Source: Alphaproteobacteria bacterium
GTDB taxonomy: Bacteria > Pseudomonadota > Alphaproteobacteria > UBA8366
DNA length: 23,416 nt
Assembly: GCA_029861675.1 (NCBI GenBank)
Contig: JAOTYV010000042.1
Location: 1 to 23,416 of the forward strand
Direction of reading: 5' to 3'
Shown piece after piece: positions 8,006-14,828 of this stretch. The position numbers were made by a program, and so were the translations under genes. The notes below the pieces were generated by a model. It saw only the letters and a program-made list of their open reading frames with translations, made no database searches and was not told where the DNA came from. How positions within the stretch are numbered: the first letter of the stretch is position 1; each line of letters starts with the position of its first letter.

Positions 8006-9004
8006 TCAACCGGAGGCGCGGCCCGCGTCTTGCCGGAAGCAGCCATCGCGCAGAAAGTTGATCGTCGAATCAATGGTAATCGGATGATCGTCGAGCAAGC
8101 CATGCGTGGTATTCACGATCATTTGGTCGTTGGCGCCGTCGAGCCAAGTCTCCGCCACCGTGACAAAACCGTCGTCGTCGCCGTTGAGCAAAGGGTTGAA
8201 GCCGACGTCGCTGCCGCGGCCGCCGGCGATGATGCCAAATTCCGTGTCCGGTACAGGCAGCATTGAGGCGAACCCGCTCGACAATTCCCGTCCCGATTCG
8301 CCCGTCAGGAATTGATAGCCGGGCACCCGGCGCAGCCTTTGGGCCAAGTGAGAGCCTTGATTGGGCGGCCCGATCATGACGATCCGGTGAACCTGTAGGC
8401 GGGATTTCCAGGCGCTGTCCCGGGACAGCATGTCCCGGATGACCAAGCCGCCCAGGCTGTGGGTCACGAAGGAAATCGTGTCGACGTCTTCGAGCGCGTC
8501 GATCAGGTGCTCAAGATTTGTCGCATGCGCCGCGATCCCTTGCCGGGTGCTGGGATAATTGACGCTTGCCGCCTCATAGCCAGCGTGGCTCAACGCATCC
8601 TGCATTTGATTGAAGGCGTCCGCGGAGCGGCCAAGCCCGTGGATCAGCAGGACGATGTGCCGTGGCCGCGTTTCGGCCGCGAATTTTTGCCGCTGCCGGT
8701 CGAAGACGGTGCGGCAGTGTTCGTAAGTGCCCCAGCAGCGTCGAATATTATTCCGGTCCAGCAAACGGCAATGTTCCGTGTAGACATTGCGCTGAATACG
8801 CCATCCGCCGTGGATAAAGAGGTCCGCCCAGATCTGTTTGCCGCCGAGCGTGGGCCAGGGGAAGTTCGAAAAGGGGGTGCGTTCGGGCAAGTCGATCATC
8901 GTCGGCAGATCCAGCCGGTTGGTGCCGTTGCGCCCGAACGGCAACAACTCCCTGATGGGGCGTTCCGTGCCGTCGCTCCGTTTCAATTGCCGCCATCTAG
9001 CCAT
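8006..9004 (-). CDS. Alpha/beta hydrolase (lipase/esterase-like)
   Basis: 332-residue alpha/beta hydrolase. LIHGLGRS (His 122, Gly 123) is the oxyanion loop, THSLGG carries the nucleophile Ser 183, the acid is probably one of Asp 276-278 in NGDDDGF, and His 301 (NTTHGLL) completes the triad. PPNQGS at 213-218 is frequent in lipase-like members. About 110 residues precede the core and have no recognised domain; no signal peptide is evident. The start ATG overlaps the tetR stop by 8 bp (ATGGCTAG), implying translational coupling, and its own stop is 20 bp before the LplT-PlsC-Aas start. The context points to a lipid or acyl-ester substrate, perhaps release of acyl chains or lysolipids that the fusion protein reacylates. 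That role is inference. Confidence 0.88.
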   Translation of the reverse strand: MARWRQLKRSDGTERPIRELLPFGRNGTNRLDLPTMIDLPERTPFSNFPWPTLGGKQIWADLFIHGGWRIQRNVYTEHCRLLDRNNIRRCWGTYEHCRTVFDRQRQKFAAETRPRHIVLLIHGLGRSADAFNQMQDALSHAGYEAASVNYPSTRQGIAAHATNLEHLIDALEDVDTISFVTHSLGGLVIRDMLSRDSAWKSRLQVHRIVMIGPPNQGSHLAQRLRRVPGYQFLTGESGRELSSGFASMLPVPDTEFGIIAGGRGSDVGFNPLLNGDDDGFVTVAETWLDGANDQMIVNTTHGLLDDHPITIDSTINFLRDGCFRQDAGRASG

Positions 9005-9641
9005 TTTGTGGTCCTATGCCGATCCGGCTGCGCAGCCCGGCCAGAAAATTGACGATCAGGGTTTCGGCCATTTGCGGCATCGATTGGTCGCTGATCAGGC
9101 ACAGCCGGCCGTCTTTCGCCAAGGTACAGACGCCATGCAGGCTCGACCAAAGGATCCCGGCCGCCTGTTGCCGGGCGGCGCTTTCGCTGTCCGCGAAGAG
9201 CGGTGCGATCGCCTCTTCGACCGAGGTCATCAGCTTGCCGACCTTTTCCCGATACCAGTCCGGAATATGATCTTCGCCCGGTGAGCGAAATTCGAATATT
9301 GCCGTCCAAAGCGCCGTGTTTTCCTCCAGAAACGCAAGGTAGATGCGCAGCATCGCCTTGAGATCCGCTTCCGGCTCACCGGTCCGCTTCACCGACGAGA
9401 TCGCTTCATATAAGGCGTCGAGCGTCGTCGCGTTGAGATGGATGATCAATTCATCCAAATTTTCAAACAGGTTATACAGCGTGCCCGGAGAATACCCGAT
9501 TGTTGCGGCGATGTTTCGCGCGGTGAGATGGCGCAATCCATCCTGCTCGACGATGGTGCGGGCGGTATCCATCACCATTTCGTAAAGTTCTTCGCGGCTG
9601 TGATCTGATCGCCGGGCCATCGTCTTTGCGAGTCCAATCAT
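8997..9641 (-). CDS. TetR-family transcriptional regulator
   Basis: 214 residues with an N-terminal TetR helix-turn-helix at about 15-65 (LTARNIAATIGYSPGTLYNLFENLDELI) and an all-helical ligand domain, whose WSSLHGVCTLAKDGRL segment near 165 is typical of the TetR C-terminal family that includes acyl-responsive regulators. It is the first gene of the leftward operon with the hydrolase and the LplT-PlsC-Aas fusion, so it is probably an autoregulator sensing a fatty acyl or lipid-derived ligand (inference). Two starts are possible, 9641 and 9620 (MARRSDHS); neither has a clear ribosome-binding site. The longer is given. Confidence 0.9.
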   Translation of the reverse strand: MIGLAKTMARRSDHSREELYEMVMDTARTIVEQDGLRHLTARNIAATIGYSPGTLYNLFENLDELIIHLNATTLDALYEAISSVKRTGEPEADLKAMLRIYLAFLEENTALWTAIFEFRSPGEDHIPDWYREKVGKLMTSVEEAIAPLFADSESAARQQAAGILWSSLHGVCTLAKDGRLCLISDQSMPQMAETLIVNFLAGLRSRIGIGPQNG

Positions 9642-9663
9642 GAATTATCGGTGCGGCGCAGTG

Positions 9664-9692
9664 TATATAAATTGAACGATGTTTATTTTCAA
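9664..9692 (-). promoter_or_regulatory. Promoter of the tetR-hydrolase-aas operon with an embedded dyad
   Basis: On the minus strand, TTGAAA (9692-9687), a 17-bp spacer and TATATA (9669-9664). The leader to the ATG at 9641 would be only about 16 nt. The spacer contains an imperfect inverted repeat around GAAC-GAT-GTTT (about 9671-9690, centre near 9680), a plausible autoregulatory TetR operator. The operator is a weaker call than the promoter. Confidence 0.5.
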
Positions 9693-9959
9693 GCGAAAAC
9701 TCGAAATTTTACTGCGACGGATTATCTCGTCTTCCGGAATCAAGCGGATTGACTGGGAAATTTGCGGCGCGAATAGAGCATCGGCGCACCATGGCAGGCA
9801 GGCGTTAAATGCGCGTTAAGAAAGCTTAATTTTTCGGGCGTTGGTTGAATATCGTGCTCGCTGATCCAGGAACGGGGGAAATCGGCTGTTTCGCCAGATC
9901 CAGCGGTCGTCGCCCGGTCCGCCGGTTAAACTTTTTATTAAACATTGTTCAGTTATTGT

Positions 9960-9973
9960 TTGCATATATGCAA
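9960..9973. promoter_or_regulatory. Perfect 14-bp palindrome TTGCATATATGCAA upstream of the DUF2339 gene
   Basis: TTGCATA followed directly by its reverse complement, about 100 bp before the start codon at 10070, in an AT-rich stretch where the promoter would be expected. The outer TTGCA/TGCAA half-sites equal those of the GntR-type operators at 3225 and 3331, but with 4 bp more between them. Operator function is inferred from symmetry and position. Confidence 0.4.
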
Positions 9974-10069
9974 TGGTAAGCTCGGCGTAACGCGCGTCCC
10001 GCGTGGAAGTATTGCGACTCGCGCCGAAATAACCGGTGCGGTCGCGGGAGTCCGGGAAGGTCAAAGTAA

Positions 10070-12871
10070 ATGGGTTATAACTTTATGTACTCAATATTTG
10101 GCGGATTTCTCGGGCTTGCAGCCACCGTTTTGGGCGTTGTCGCGTTCTTCCTGGTAATCTCGGAACGACGCAAAGTCGCGCGTTTGCAGAACGAGATAGA
10201 CGCCTTGCGCACCCTGATGACGTCCGCCGGACAGGACGGACCTGGTCAGGCGCCTCCGGATGCGATGATGGGGGATGCGGTGACGGGCGAAGACGCCGGC
10301 CCCGAGACTGTGGAACCCGAGCTTTCCGACGCCGTGCTGAGATCGATCGTAGCGGGAGAAGCCGGCGACGGCGACCGCGATGCTTCGGACGACGCAGTCG
10401 ATGACGGTTCGAGGGCGGCTGCGGAGAATACGTCGCCGATACCCTCGGTCGCCTACGATCCAAGCGCCGCCCGAGAGACGGGCGGCCCGAGCCGGTGGGG
10501 CGGACTCGAGGAAAGCCTGAGCACGCGCTGGCTGGTCTGGCTCGGCGGCGTGACCCTGGCTTTGGCCGGGTTGTTTCTGGTCAAATACTCATTCGATTCC
10601 GGCCTGTTGGGGCCGACCGCGCGGATCGTTTGCGCATTTTTGTTGGGAGTTGTGTTACTCGGAGCGGGTGAGTGGCTGCGCCGCCATCCCTCGCGGTGGA
10701 TTGCCGCGGGCGACCGGCCGGATTACGTGCCGGCGGCCCTGGCGGCCGGCGGACTGTCGACGATGTACAGCGCTGTTTATGGCGGATTGGCGCTGTATCA
10801 CCTGATGCCCGTGCCCATGGCGTTTGCGCTGCTGGCGACGATTTCAGTGGCGACGGTTCTTTTGTCGCTGGTGTACGGCAAATATCTGGCGGTGTTGGGT
10901 TTGGCCGGCGCCTATGCGACACCCGCGCTGGTTTCGACCGGCGGATCGCCCTTCATCGGCCTGGCGGTTTACCTGGTTTTCGTGACCGCAAGCGGCCTCG
11001 CCGTAACCCGCCTCCGCCAATGGTGGTGGCTCGGCTTGTTTGTTCTTGCCGGCAGCGCCGGGTGGCCAATCCTCTGGATGTTCGCCCGGTGGACCGCCGC
11101 CGATTCGACCATCATGGCGTGCTATTCCCTGCTCATCGCCGGAGGGTTTGGGTATGTGGGATTGTCATGCCGGGAGACGGTCGCCCCGATCGACCAATCG
11201 CCGATCCTGTTCGATCGTATGGCGCCGGTATGGCAGTTGATGTTCGGCGCGTTCGCCGCGATCGGGGTCGTTCTCTTCCTGCATGTCCGCTTCGATCATT
11301 ACGGCCTGATGTCGCTGGGCGCCCTTGTCCTGTCTTCGTTGGGCACGTTGTGGCTGGTTCGGCGCGCGCCGGTGCTCGACGCGCTTGTCGTGGCGGCGGC
11401 CGCGTTGCCGTTGCTGGCGTTGGCAACTTGGCGCCTGCAAACCTTTCAGCCGGACGACATTCTCGGATACACGCTGAAGCTCGATGCGAAGAGTTTCGCG
11501 ACCTATGGCGCCGTCGTTGCAATCGGCTTCGGCGCGATCGGATTTGCCGCCGTTCGATTTGTGGCGCGGCCAGGCCTCTGGGCGGGGATGTCGGTCGCCG
11601 TGCCCCTGTTGGCGCTGGTGATTGCGTATACCCGCGGGCAGGCCTTTGCGGTTCCCAATTTGTGGCCTCTGCTGGCGCTGGTGCTCGCGGGTGTATTTCT
11701 CGGTGCGGCGTCCTGGGTGGCCCGCCGGCGGGACGATGCCGGCATGAATGGGGCGCTCGGGGCCTATGCGGTCGGCGTTATCGGCGCGGTCAGCCTGTTC
11801 GCCACCTTTACGCTGGAGATCGCGTGGCTGACGGTGGCGCTTGCCCTGCAATTGCCGGCGATCGCCTGGGTCAACGACCGTTTGCGCCTGGTGCATCTGC
11901 GAACCGTCGCGGGCGTGATCGCCTCGATCGTCATGGTGCGGCTGGCGCTTAATCCCTATCTGCTCGACTATCCGGCCGGCCCGATGATCGGAAGCCATTG
12001 GGTTCTCTACGGCTATGGCATTCCGGCGCTGGCCTTCTACGCCGCCGGCAAGTTATTTCGGCGCGAGATGGACGACCGGGTTGTCGCGGTGATGGAGGCG
12101 GGAGCCATCGCCTTCAGCGTCTTGTTGATCACATTCGAGATCCGCATCCTGACCGGCGACGGCACGCTCTTTCACACCCGCTACGGCCTGCTGGAACAGG
12201 GTCTTCAATCGACGACCTGGCTGGTCTACGCCTATGCGTTGTTCCGGCGTCAGGCCACCAACCCGCGGCGCGTCGAATATTATGCATGGCGCATTCTCGC
12301 GGTATTGGCGACGGCGCAAATTCTGGTACTGCAGCTTGTGATCGATAATCCCCTGTTTTCGCGTATTCCCGTCGGCGACACACCTATCTTGAACCTGCTG
12401 TTGCTGGCCTATGGCGCGCCCGCCCTCCTGGCGGCTTTATTCCGGGCCGAGGCGGTGCGTCAGTCCATGCCGCTGCTGGTGCGCGGTGCCGGAATAGCTG
12501 CCATTGGCCTGCTTCTGGTGACCGTGAATTTGGAAGTGCGACAGTTCTTCCACGGCAGTATCATCCGCTGGGGCTCTGTGGGCGATGCGGAATGGTATGC
12601 GTATTCGGCGGCATGGATTGTCCTCGCAGGCATCTTTCTTGCGCTCGCGCTCTATCGTCATGTGGCGGAATACCGCCATGTATCGCTGGGATTGCTCCTG
12701 CTCGCGGTGGCGAAGGTCTTTCTGTTCGACATGGCGGGGCTGGACGGATTGTACAGGGTTGCGTCCTTCTTCGGGCTCGGCATCGTCCTCCTGTCGGTCG
12801 GCTTCCTCTATCAGCGGTTCGTCTACGCCGGAACGGCATCGCTGGTCGAAGAGAATGGGGTGACATCGTAG
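10070..12871 (+). CDS. DUF2339 polytopic membrane protein
   Basis: 933-residue integral membrane protein of unknown function. An N-terminal membrane segment (about 8-30) is followed by a short charged helix (31-50, ERRKVARLQNEIDALR) that may form a coiled coil. A low-complexity acidic Ala/Asp-rich linker covers about 51-145. The DUF2339 core starts at SLSTRWLVWLGGVTLALAGL (about 150) and carries at least twenty hydrophobic segments to the C-terminus. Members of this family have been annotated only as predicted membrane proteins. The start at 10070 has GGAAGG 9 nt upstream. It stands alone: divergent from tetR and convergent with the methyltransferase gene, 33 bp away, with no obvious terminator between. 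Confidence 0.85.
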   Translation: MGYNFMYSIFGGFLGLAATVLGVVAFFLVISERRKVARLQNEIDALRTLMTSAGQDGPGQAPPDAMMGDAVTGEDAGPETVEPELSDAVLRSIVAGEAGDGDRDASDDAVDDGSRAAAENTSPIPSVAYDPSAARETGGPSRWGGLEESLSTRWLVWLGGVTLALAGLFLVKYSFDSGLLGPTARIVCAFLLGVVLLGAGEWLRRHPSRWIAAGDRPDYVPAALAAGGLSTMYSAVYGGLALYHLMPVPMAFALLATISVATVLLSLVYGKYLAVLGLAGAYATPALVSTGGSPFIGLAVYLVFVTASGLAVTRLRQWWWLGLFVLAGSAGWPILWMFARWTAADSTIMACYSLLIAGGFGYVGLSCRETVAPIDQSPILFDRMAPVWQLMFGAFAAIGVVLFLHVRFDHYGLMSLGALVLSSLGTLWLVRRAPVLDALVVAAAALPLLALATWRLQTFQPDDILGYTLKLDAKSFATYGAVVAIGFGAIGFAAVRFVARPGLWAGMSVAVPLLALVIAYTRGQAFAVPNLWPLLALVLAGVFLGAASWVARRRDDAGMNGALGAYAVGVIGAVSLFATFTLEIAWLTVALALQLPAIAWVNDRLRLVHLRTVAGVIASIVMVRLALNPYLLDYPAGPMIGSHWVLYGYGIPALAFYAAGKLFRREMDDRVVAVMEAGAIAFSVLLITFEIRILTGDGTLFHTRYGLLEQGLQSTTWLVYAYALFRRQATNPRRVEYYAWRILAVLATAQILVLQLVIDNPLFSRIPVGDTPILNLLLLAYGAPALLAALFRAEAVRQSMPLLVRGAGIAAIGLLLVTVNLEVRQFFHGSIIRWGSVGDAEWYAYSAAWIVLAGIFLALALYRHVAEYRHVSLGLLLLAVAKVFLFDMAGLDGLYRVASFFGLGIVLLSVGFLYQRFVYAGTASLVEENGVTS

Positions 12872-12904
12872 GACGCTGTCGCGAAGGACGGCGAAACGCT
12901 GAGG

Positions 12905-13657
12905 CTAAATCCGTTCGCCGCCCTGCAAGGGGGCGAAGCGCACGGGCAGGATATCGCGTTGGCGCAAGCGGCCGTTCTTGTCCTTGGTCACCAATTTGAG
13001 CATCTGCGCCTGGTCCAGCGGCCCCACCGGGATCACCATTCGACCACCCCGCTTGAGCTGGTTCAGCAGCGGCGGTGGGATGTGGTGCACGGCTTCCTTG
13101 ACGATGATGACGTCGAACGGTCCTTTTTCGGCCCAACCGTAATACCCGTCGGCGGCCTTGATCTCCACCGAACCGACTCCCAGGGTCTTCAGCCGGGCAG
13201 CGGCCTGTGCCGCAAGCGGCCGCACCACGTCGACGCTGTAGACGCGCTTCGCGAGGCGGGCCAGAACCGCCGCTTGATAGCCGGCGCCGGTGCCGGTTTC
13301 GAACACAACATGGTGGCGTTCCACGGCGGCCAGATGGGTCATCAGGGCGACGAGAAACGGTTGAGAAATGTTCTGTCCGTGACCCAGCGGCAGCGGGATA
13401 TCCAGATAGGCCAGGTCGTGCAGCGGCGGCGGCACGAACGCATGCCGCGGTATCTCAGCGATAATCCGCAGGACGGCGGGGTCCAATGCGGCAATCCCGG
13501 TATGTTTTTCCGTTGCCGTGACGTGGCGCCTGATCGACGTTAGCAGCGCCGCGACTTTACGGGCCGATTCTGCGGCTGCTTCGGGTTTGCCATTCGCGGT
13601 TCCGCACGCGCTCGGGATCAGCGCAAGACAGAAAAATGCGAAAAAGACGGTTTTCAT
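12905..13657 (-). CDS. pcm: Exported protein-L-isoaspartate O-methyltransferase homologue
   Basis: 250-residue PCMT-family protein. The core has GQNISQPFLVALMT (94-107), the SAM-binding motif FETGTGAGYQAAVLARL (119-135) and PPLLNQLKRGGRMVIPVG (195-212), all typical of enzymes that methylate isoaspartyl residues in damaged proteins. Unlike the standard cytoplasmic Pcm it begins with a signal peptide (MKTVFFAFFCLALIPSACG). Cys 18 could be a lipidation site, but Pro at -3 makes a poor lipobox, so ordinary cleavage is also possible. The post-SAM loop reads VKEAVHHIPPP, where classical enzymes have an Ala/Pro-rich loop before IP. The region after residue 22 (KPEAAAESARKVAALL) is a helical linker. 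It likely acts in the periplasm, although a SAM source there is unclear. No strong ribosome-binding site; AGG abuts the ATG. Confidence 0.85.
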   Translation of the reverse strand: MKTVFFAFFCLALIPSACGTANGKPEAAAESARKVAALLTSIRRHVTATEKHTGIAALDPAVLRIIAEIPRHAFVPPPLHDLAYLDIPLPLGHGQNISQPFLVALMTHLAAVERHHVVFETGTGAGYQAAVLARLAKRVYSVDVVRPLAAQAAARLKTLGVGSVEIKAADGYYGWAEKGPFDVIIVKEAVHHIPPPLLNQLKRGGRMVIPVGPLDQAQMLKLVTKDKNGRLRQRDILPVRFAPLQGGERI

Positions 13658-13691
13658 CCTGAAACCATACCGCTACGCCGCCAAAACTGGG

Positions 13692-13723
13692 AGTCCTGAT
13701 ACCAAACGCTGTCCTTCAGGACT
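13692..13723 (-). terminator. Possible terminator hairpin after the 58-residue protein gene
   Basis: Perfect 8-bp inverted repeat AGTCCTGA (13692-13699) / TCAGGACT (13716-13723) with a 16-nt loop. The upstream arm (minus-strand sense) overlaps the stop codon of the small gene. TTTT follows five bases after the stem in the minus-strand direction. The stem is short, so this is a weak call. Confidence 0.35.
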
Positions 13724-13892
13724 GTGGCTCACCCGTGGCGGTTTTGTCTTTTTCGATAAAGGCGCGGACGGCCGCTTCCGCATTCGGGCTTTCGGGAAGC
13801 ATACGGATTGAGCCGTCCGGGCGCCGCACCGCGATCAACCCGGTTGATTCGATTACAGCGTACTGGTAACCGTCGATTTCCTGTTCGGCCAT
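13716..13892 (-). CDS. Small conserved-looking hypothetical protein (58 aa)
   Basis: 58 residues (MAEQEIDGYQYAVIESTG...), with a probable beta-rich first half (YQYAVIESTGLIAVRRPDGSIRML) and an alpha-helical tail (PNAEAAVRAFIEKDK). No family recognised. A longer frame starts at ATG 13928. The shorter start is preferred because TATAGT, a -10-like box, lies only 7 nt upstream of 13892, which would make the transcript nearly leaderless; no ribosome-binding site is visible for either start. It is divergent from the FAH-family gene (start 13952) and 58 bp upstream of the methyltransferase gene in the same direction. Reality as a gene is moderately likely from coding-like composition and tight placement. 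Confidence 0.5.
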   Translation of the reverse strand: MAEQEIDGYQYAVIESTGLIAVRRPDGSIRMLPESPNAEAAVRAFIEKDKTATGEPQS

Positions 13893-13951
13893 GGCTGTCA
13901 CTATAGTCCGGCCATTCGAAAAACGCATGAAATCCCAAAGGGAGCTGAGAC

Positions 13952-14818
13952 ATGCGCATACTCGCCTTTGATAAGGCCGGTAAACCGGCCTTGGGTATTC
14001 GCCGCGGTGACGAGATCGTCGACCTGACGATTGCCGATCCGAAACTGCCCCACGATGTGCCCGCCCTGCTGGCCGCGGGCGACGACGCGCTGGCGCGGCT
14101 TCGTGCGCTGGCGGCGGATCCGCCGTCGGCGGCGGTCTCTTCTGGCGGCGGACTGGTTTACCACCCGCCTGTCTGGAATCCCGGAAAGATCATCTGCATC
14201 GGCCTGAACTACGCCGATCATGCGGCGGAAAGCAGCCTTGAGAAGCCCGACTACCCGGTGCTTTTCCTGCGTGTGACCACATCGCTGGTTGCCCATGAAC
14301 AACCCTTGATCGTTCCCAGCTGTTCGGACGACTTCGATTACGAGGCCGAGATGGTGGTGGTCATCGGCACGGCGGGGCGAAACATCTCCGCCGCCCGGGC
14401 GCTCGATCATGTCGCCGGGTATTCGGTGTTTAACGAAGGATCGGTTCGCGACTATCAATTCAAGAGCCAGACTTGGACGTCCGGCAAGAACTTCGATGGC
14501 TCGGGCGGATTCGGTCCGGATATCGTCACCGCGGATGAAATTCCGGCCGGCGGCCAGGGGCTGCGCATTCAAACCCGTCTCAACGGGGAAACGCTGCAGG
14601 ATGCGAATACGAACGACATGATGTTCGACGTGCCCGAGTTGATCCGGACGATTTCGGAAGTCATGACCCTGCTGCCGGGCGATATCATCGTGTCGGGCAC
14701 GCCGTCGGGCGTGGGATTTGCGCGGACGCCGCCGATCTTCATGAAGGCCGGCGACCGGTGTGAGGTCGAAATCGAGAGTGTCGGATTGTTGGTCAATCCG
14801 GTGGCCGCCGCCGGTTGA
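13952..14818 (+). CDS. Fumarylacetoacetate hydrolase (FAH) family protein
   Basis: 288 residues of the FAH superfamily, which hydrolyses, hydrates, decarboxylates or isomerises 2-oxo acids with a divalent metal. An N-terminal small domain (about 1-70) precedes the catalytic fold. Visible marks: ICIGLNYADHAAES at 81-94, the metal-ligand motif DYEAE at 129-133 (Glu 131, Glu 133), GYSVFNEGSVRDYQ at 156-169, SGKNFDGSGGFGPD at 177-190 and GDIIVSGTPSGVG at 243-255. In most members the third metal ligand is the Asp of an ND-S-RD motif; here the position is Glu 162 (NEGSVRD). The start has GGGAG 8 nt upstream. It is convergent with the Ldh-type dehydrogenase (10-bp gap). Specific activity cannot be assigned; candidates are acylpyruvase, 2-oxo-hept-3-ene-dioate hydratase or ureidoglycolate lyase-like enzymes. 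Confidence 0.88.
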   Translation: MRILAFDKAGKPALGIRRGDEIVDLTIADPKLPHDVPALLAAGDDALARLRALAADPPSAAVSSGGGLVYHPPVWNPGKIICIGLNYADHAAESSLEKPDYPVLFLRVTTSLVAHEQPLIVPSCSDDFDYEAEMVVVIGTAGRNISAARALDHVAGYSVFNEGSVRDYQFKSQTWTSGKNFDGSGGFGPDIVTADEIPAGGQGLRIQTRLNGETLQDANTNDMMFDVPELIRTISEVMTLLPGDIIVSGTPSGVGFARTPPIFMKAGDRCEVEIESVGLLVNPVAAAG

Positions 14819-14828
14819 CGCGGTCGGC

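Larger units (their letters stand above)
9642..10069. other. 428-bp AT-richer intergenic region between divergent tetR and DUF2339 genes
   Basis: No credible gene is seen here. It holds the leftward tetR promoter at 9664-9692, the palindrome at 9960-9973 and the GGAAGG ribosome-binding site at 10055-10060 of the rightward gene. A short TTAAG-aaag-CTTAA hairpin followed by five T (9816-9834) is present, but no transcript for it to terminate can be identified. Confidence 0.7.

Noticed and set aside
9816..9834. TTAAG-aaag-CTTAA hairpin followed by five T, a possible small-RNA terminator, with a TTGACT-N17-AATAGA promoter-like pair at 9749-9777
   Set aside because: The stem is only 5 bp of A/T-rich pairs, the -10 is poor, and the resulting transcript would be about 50 nt; no independent support.
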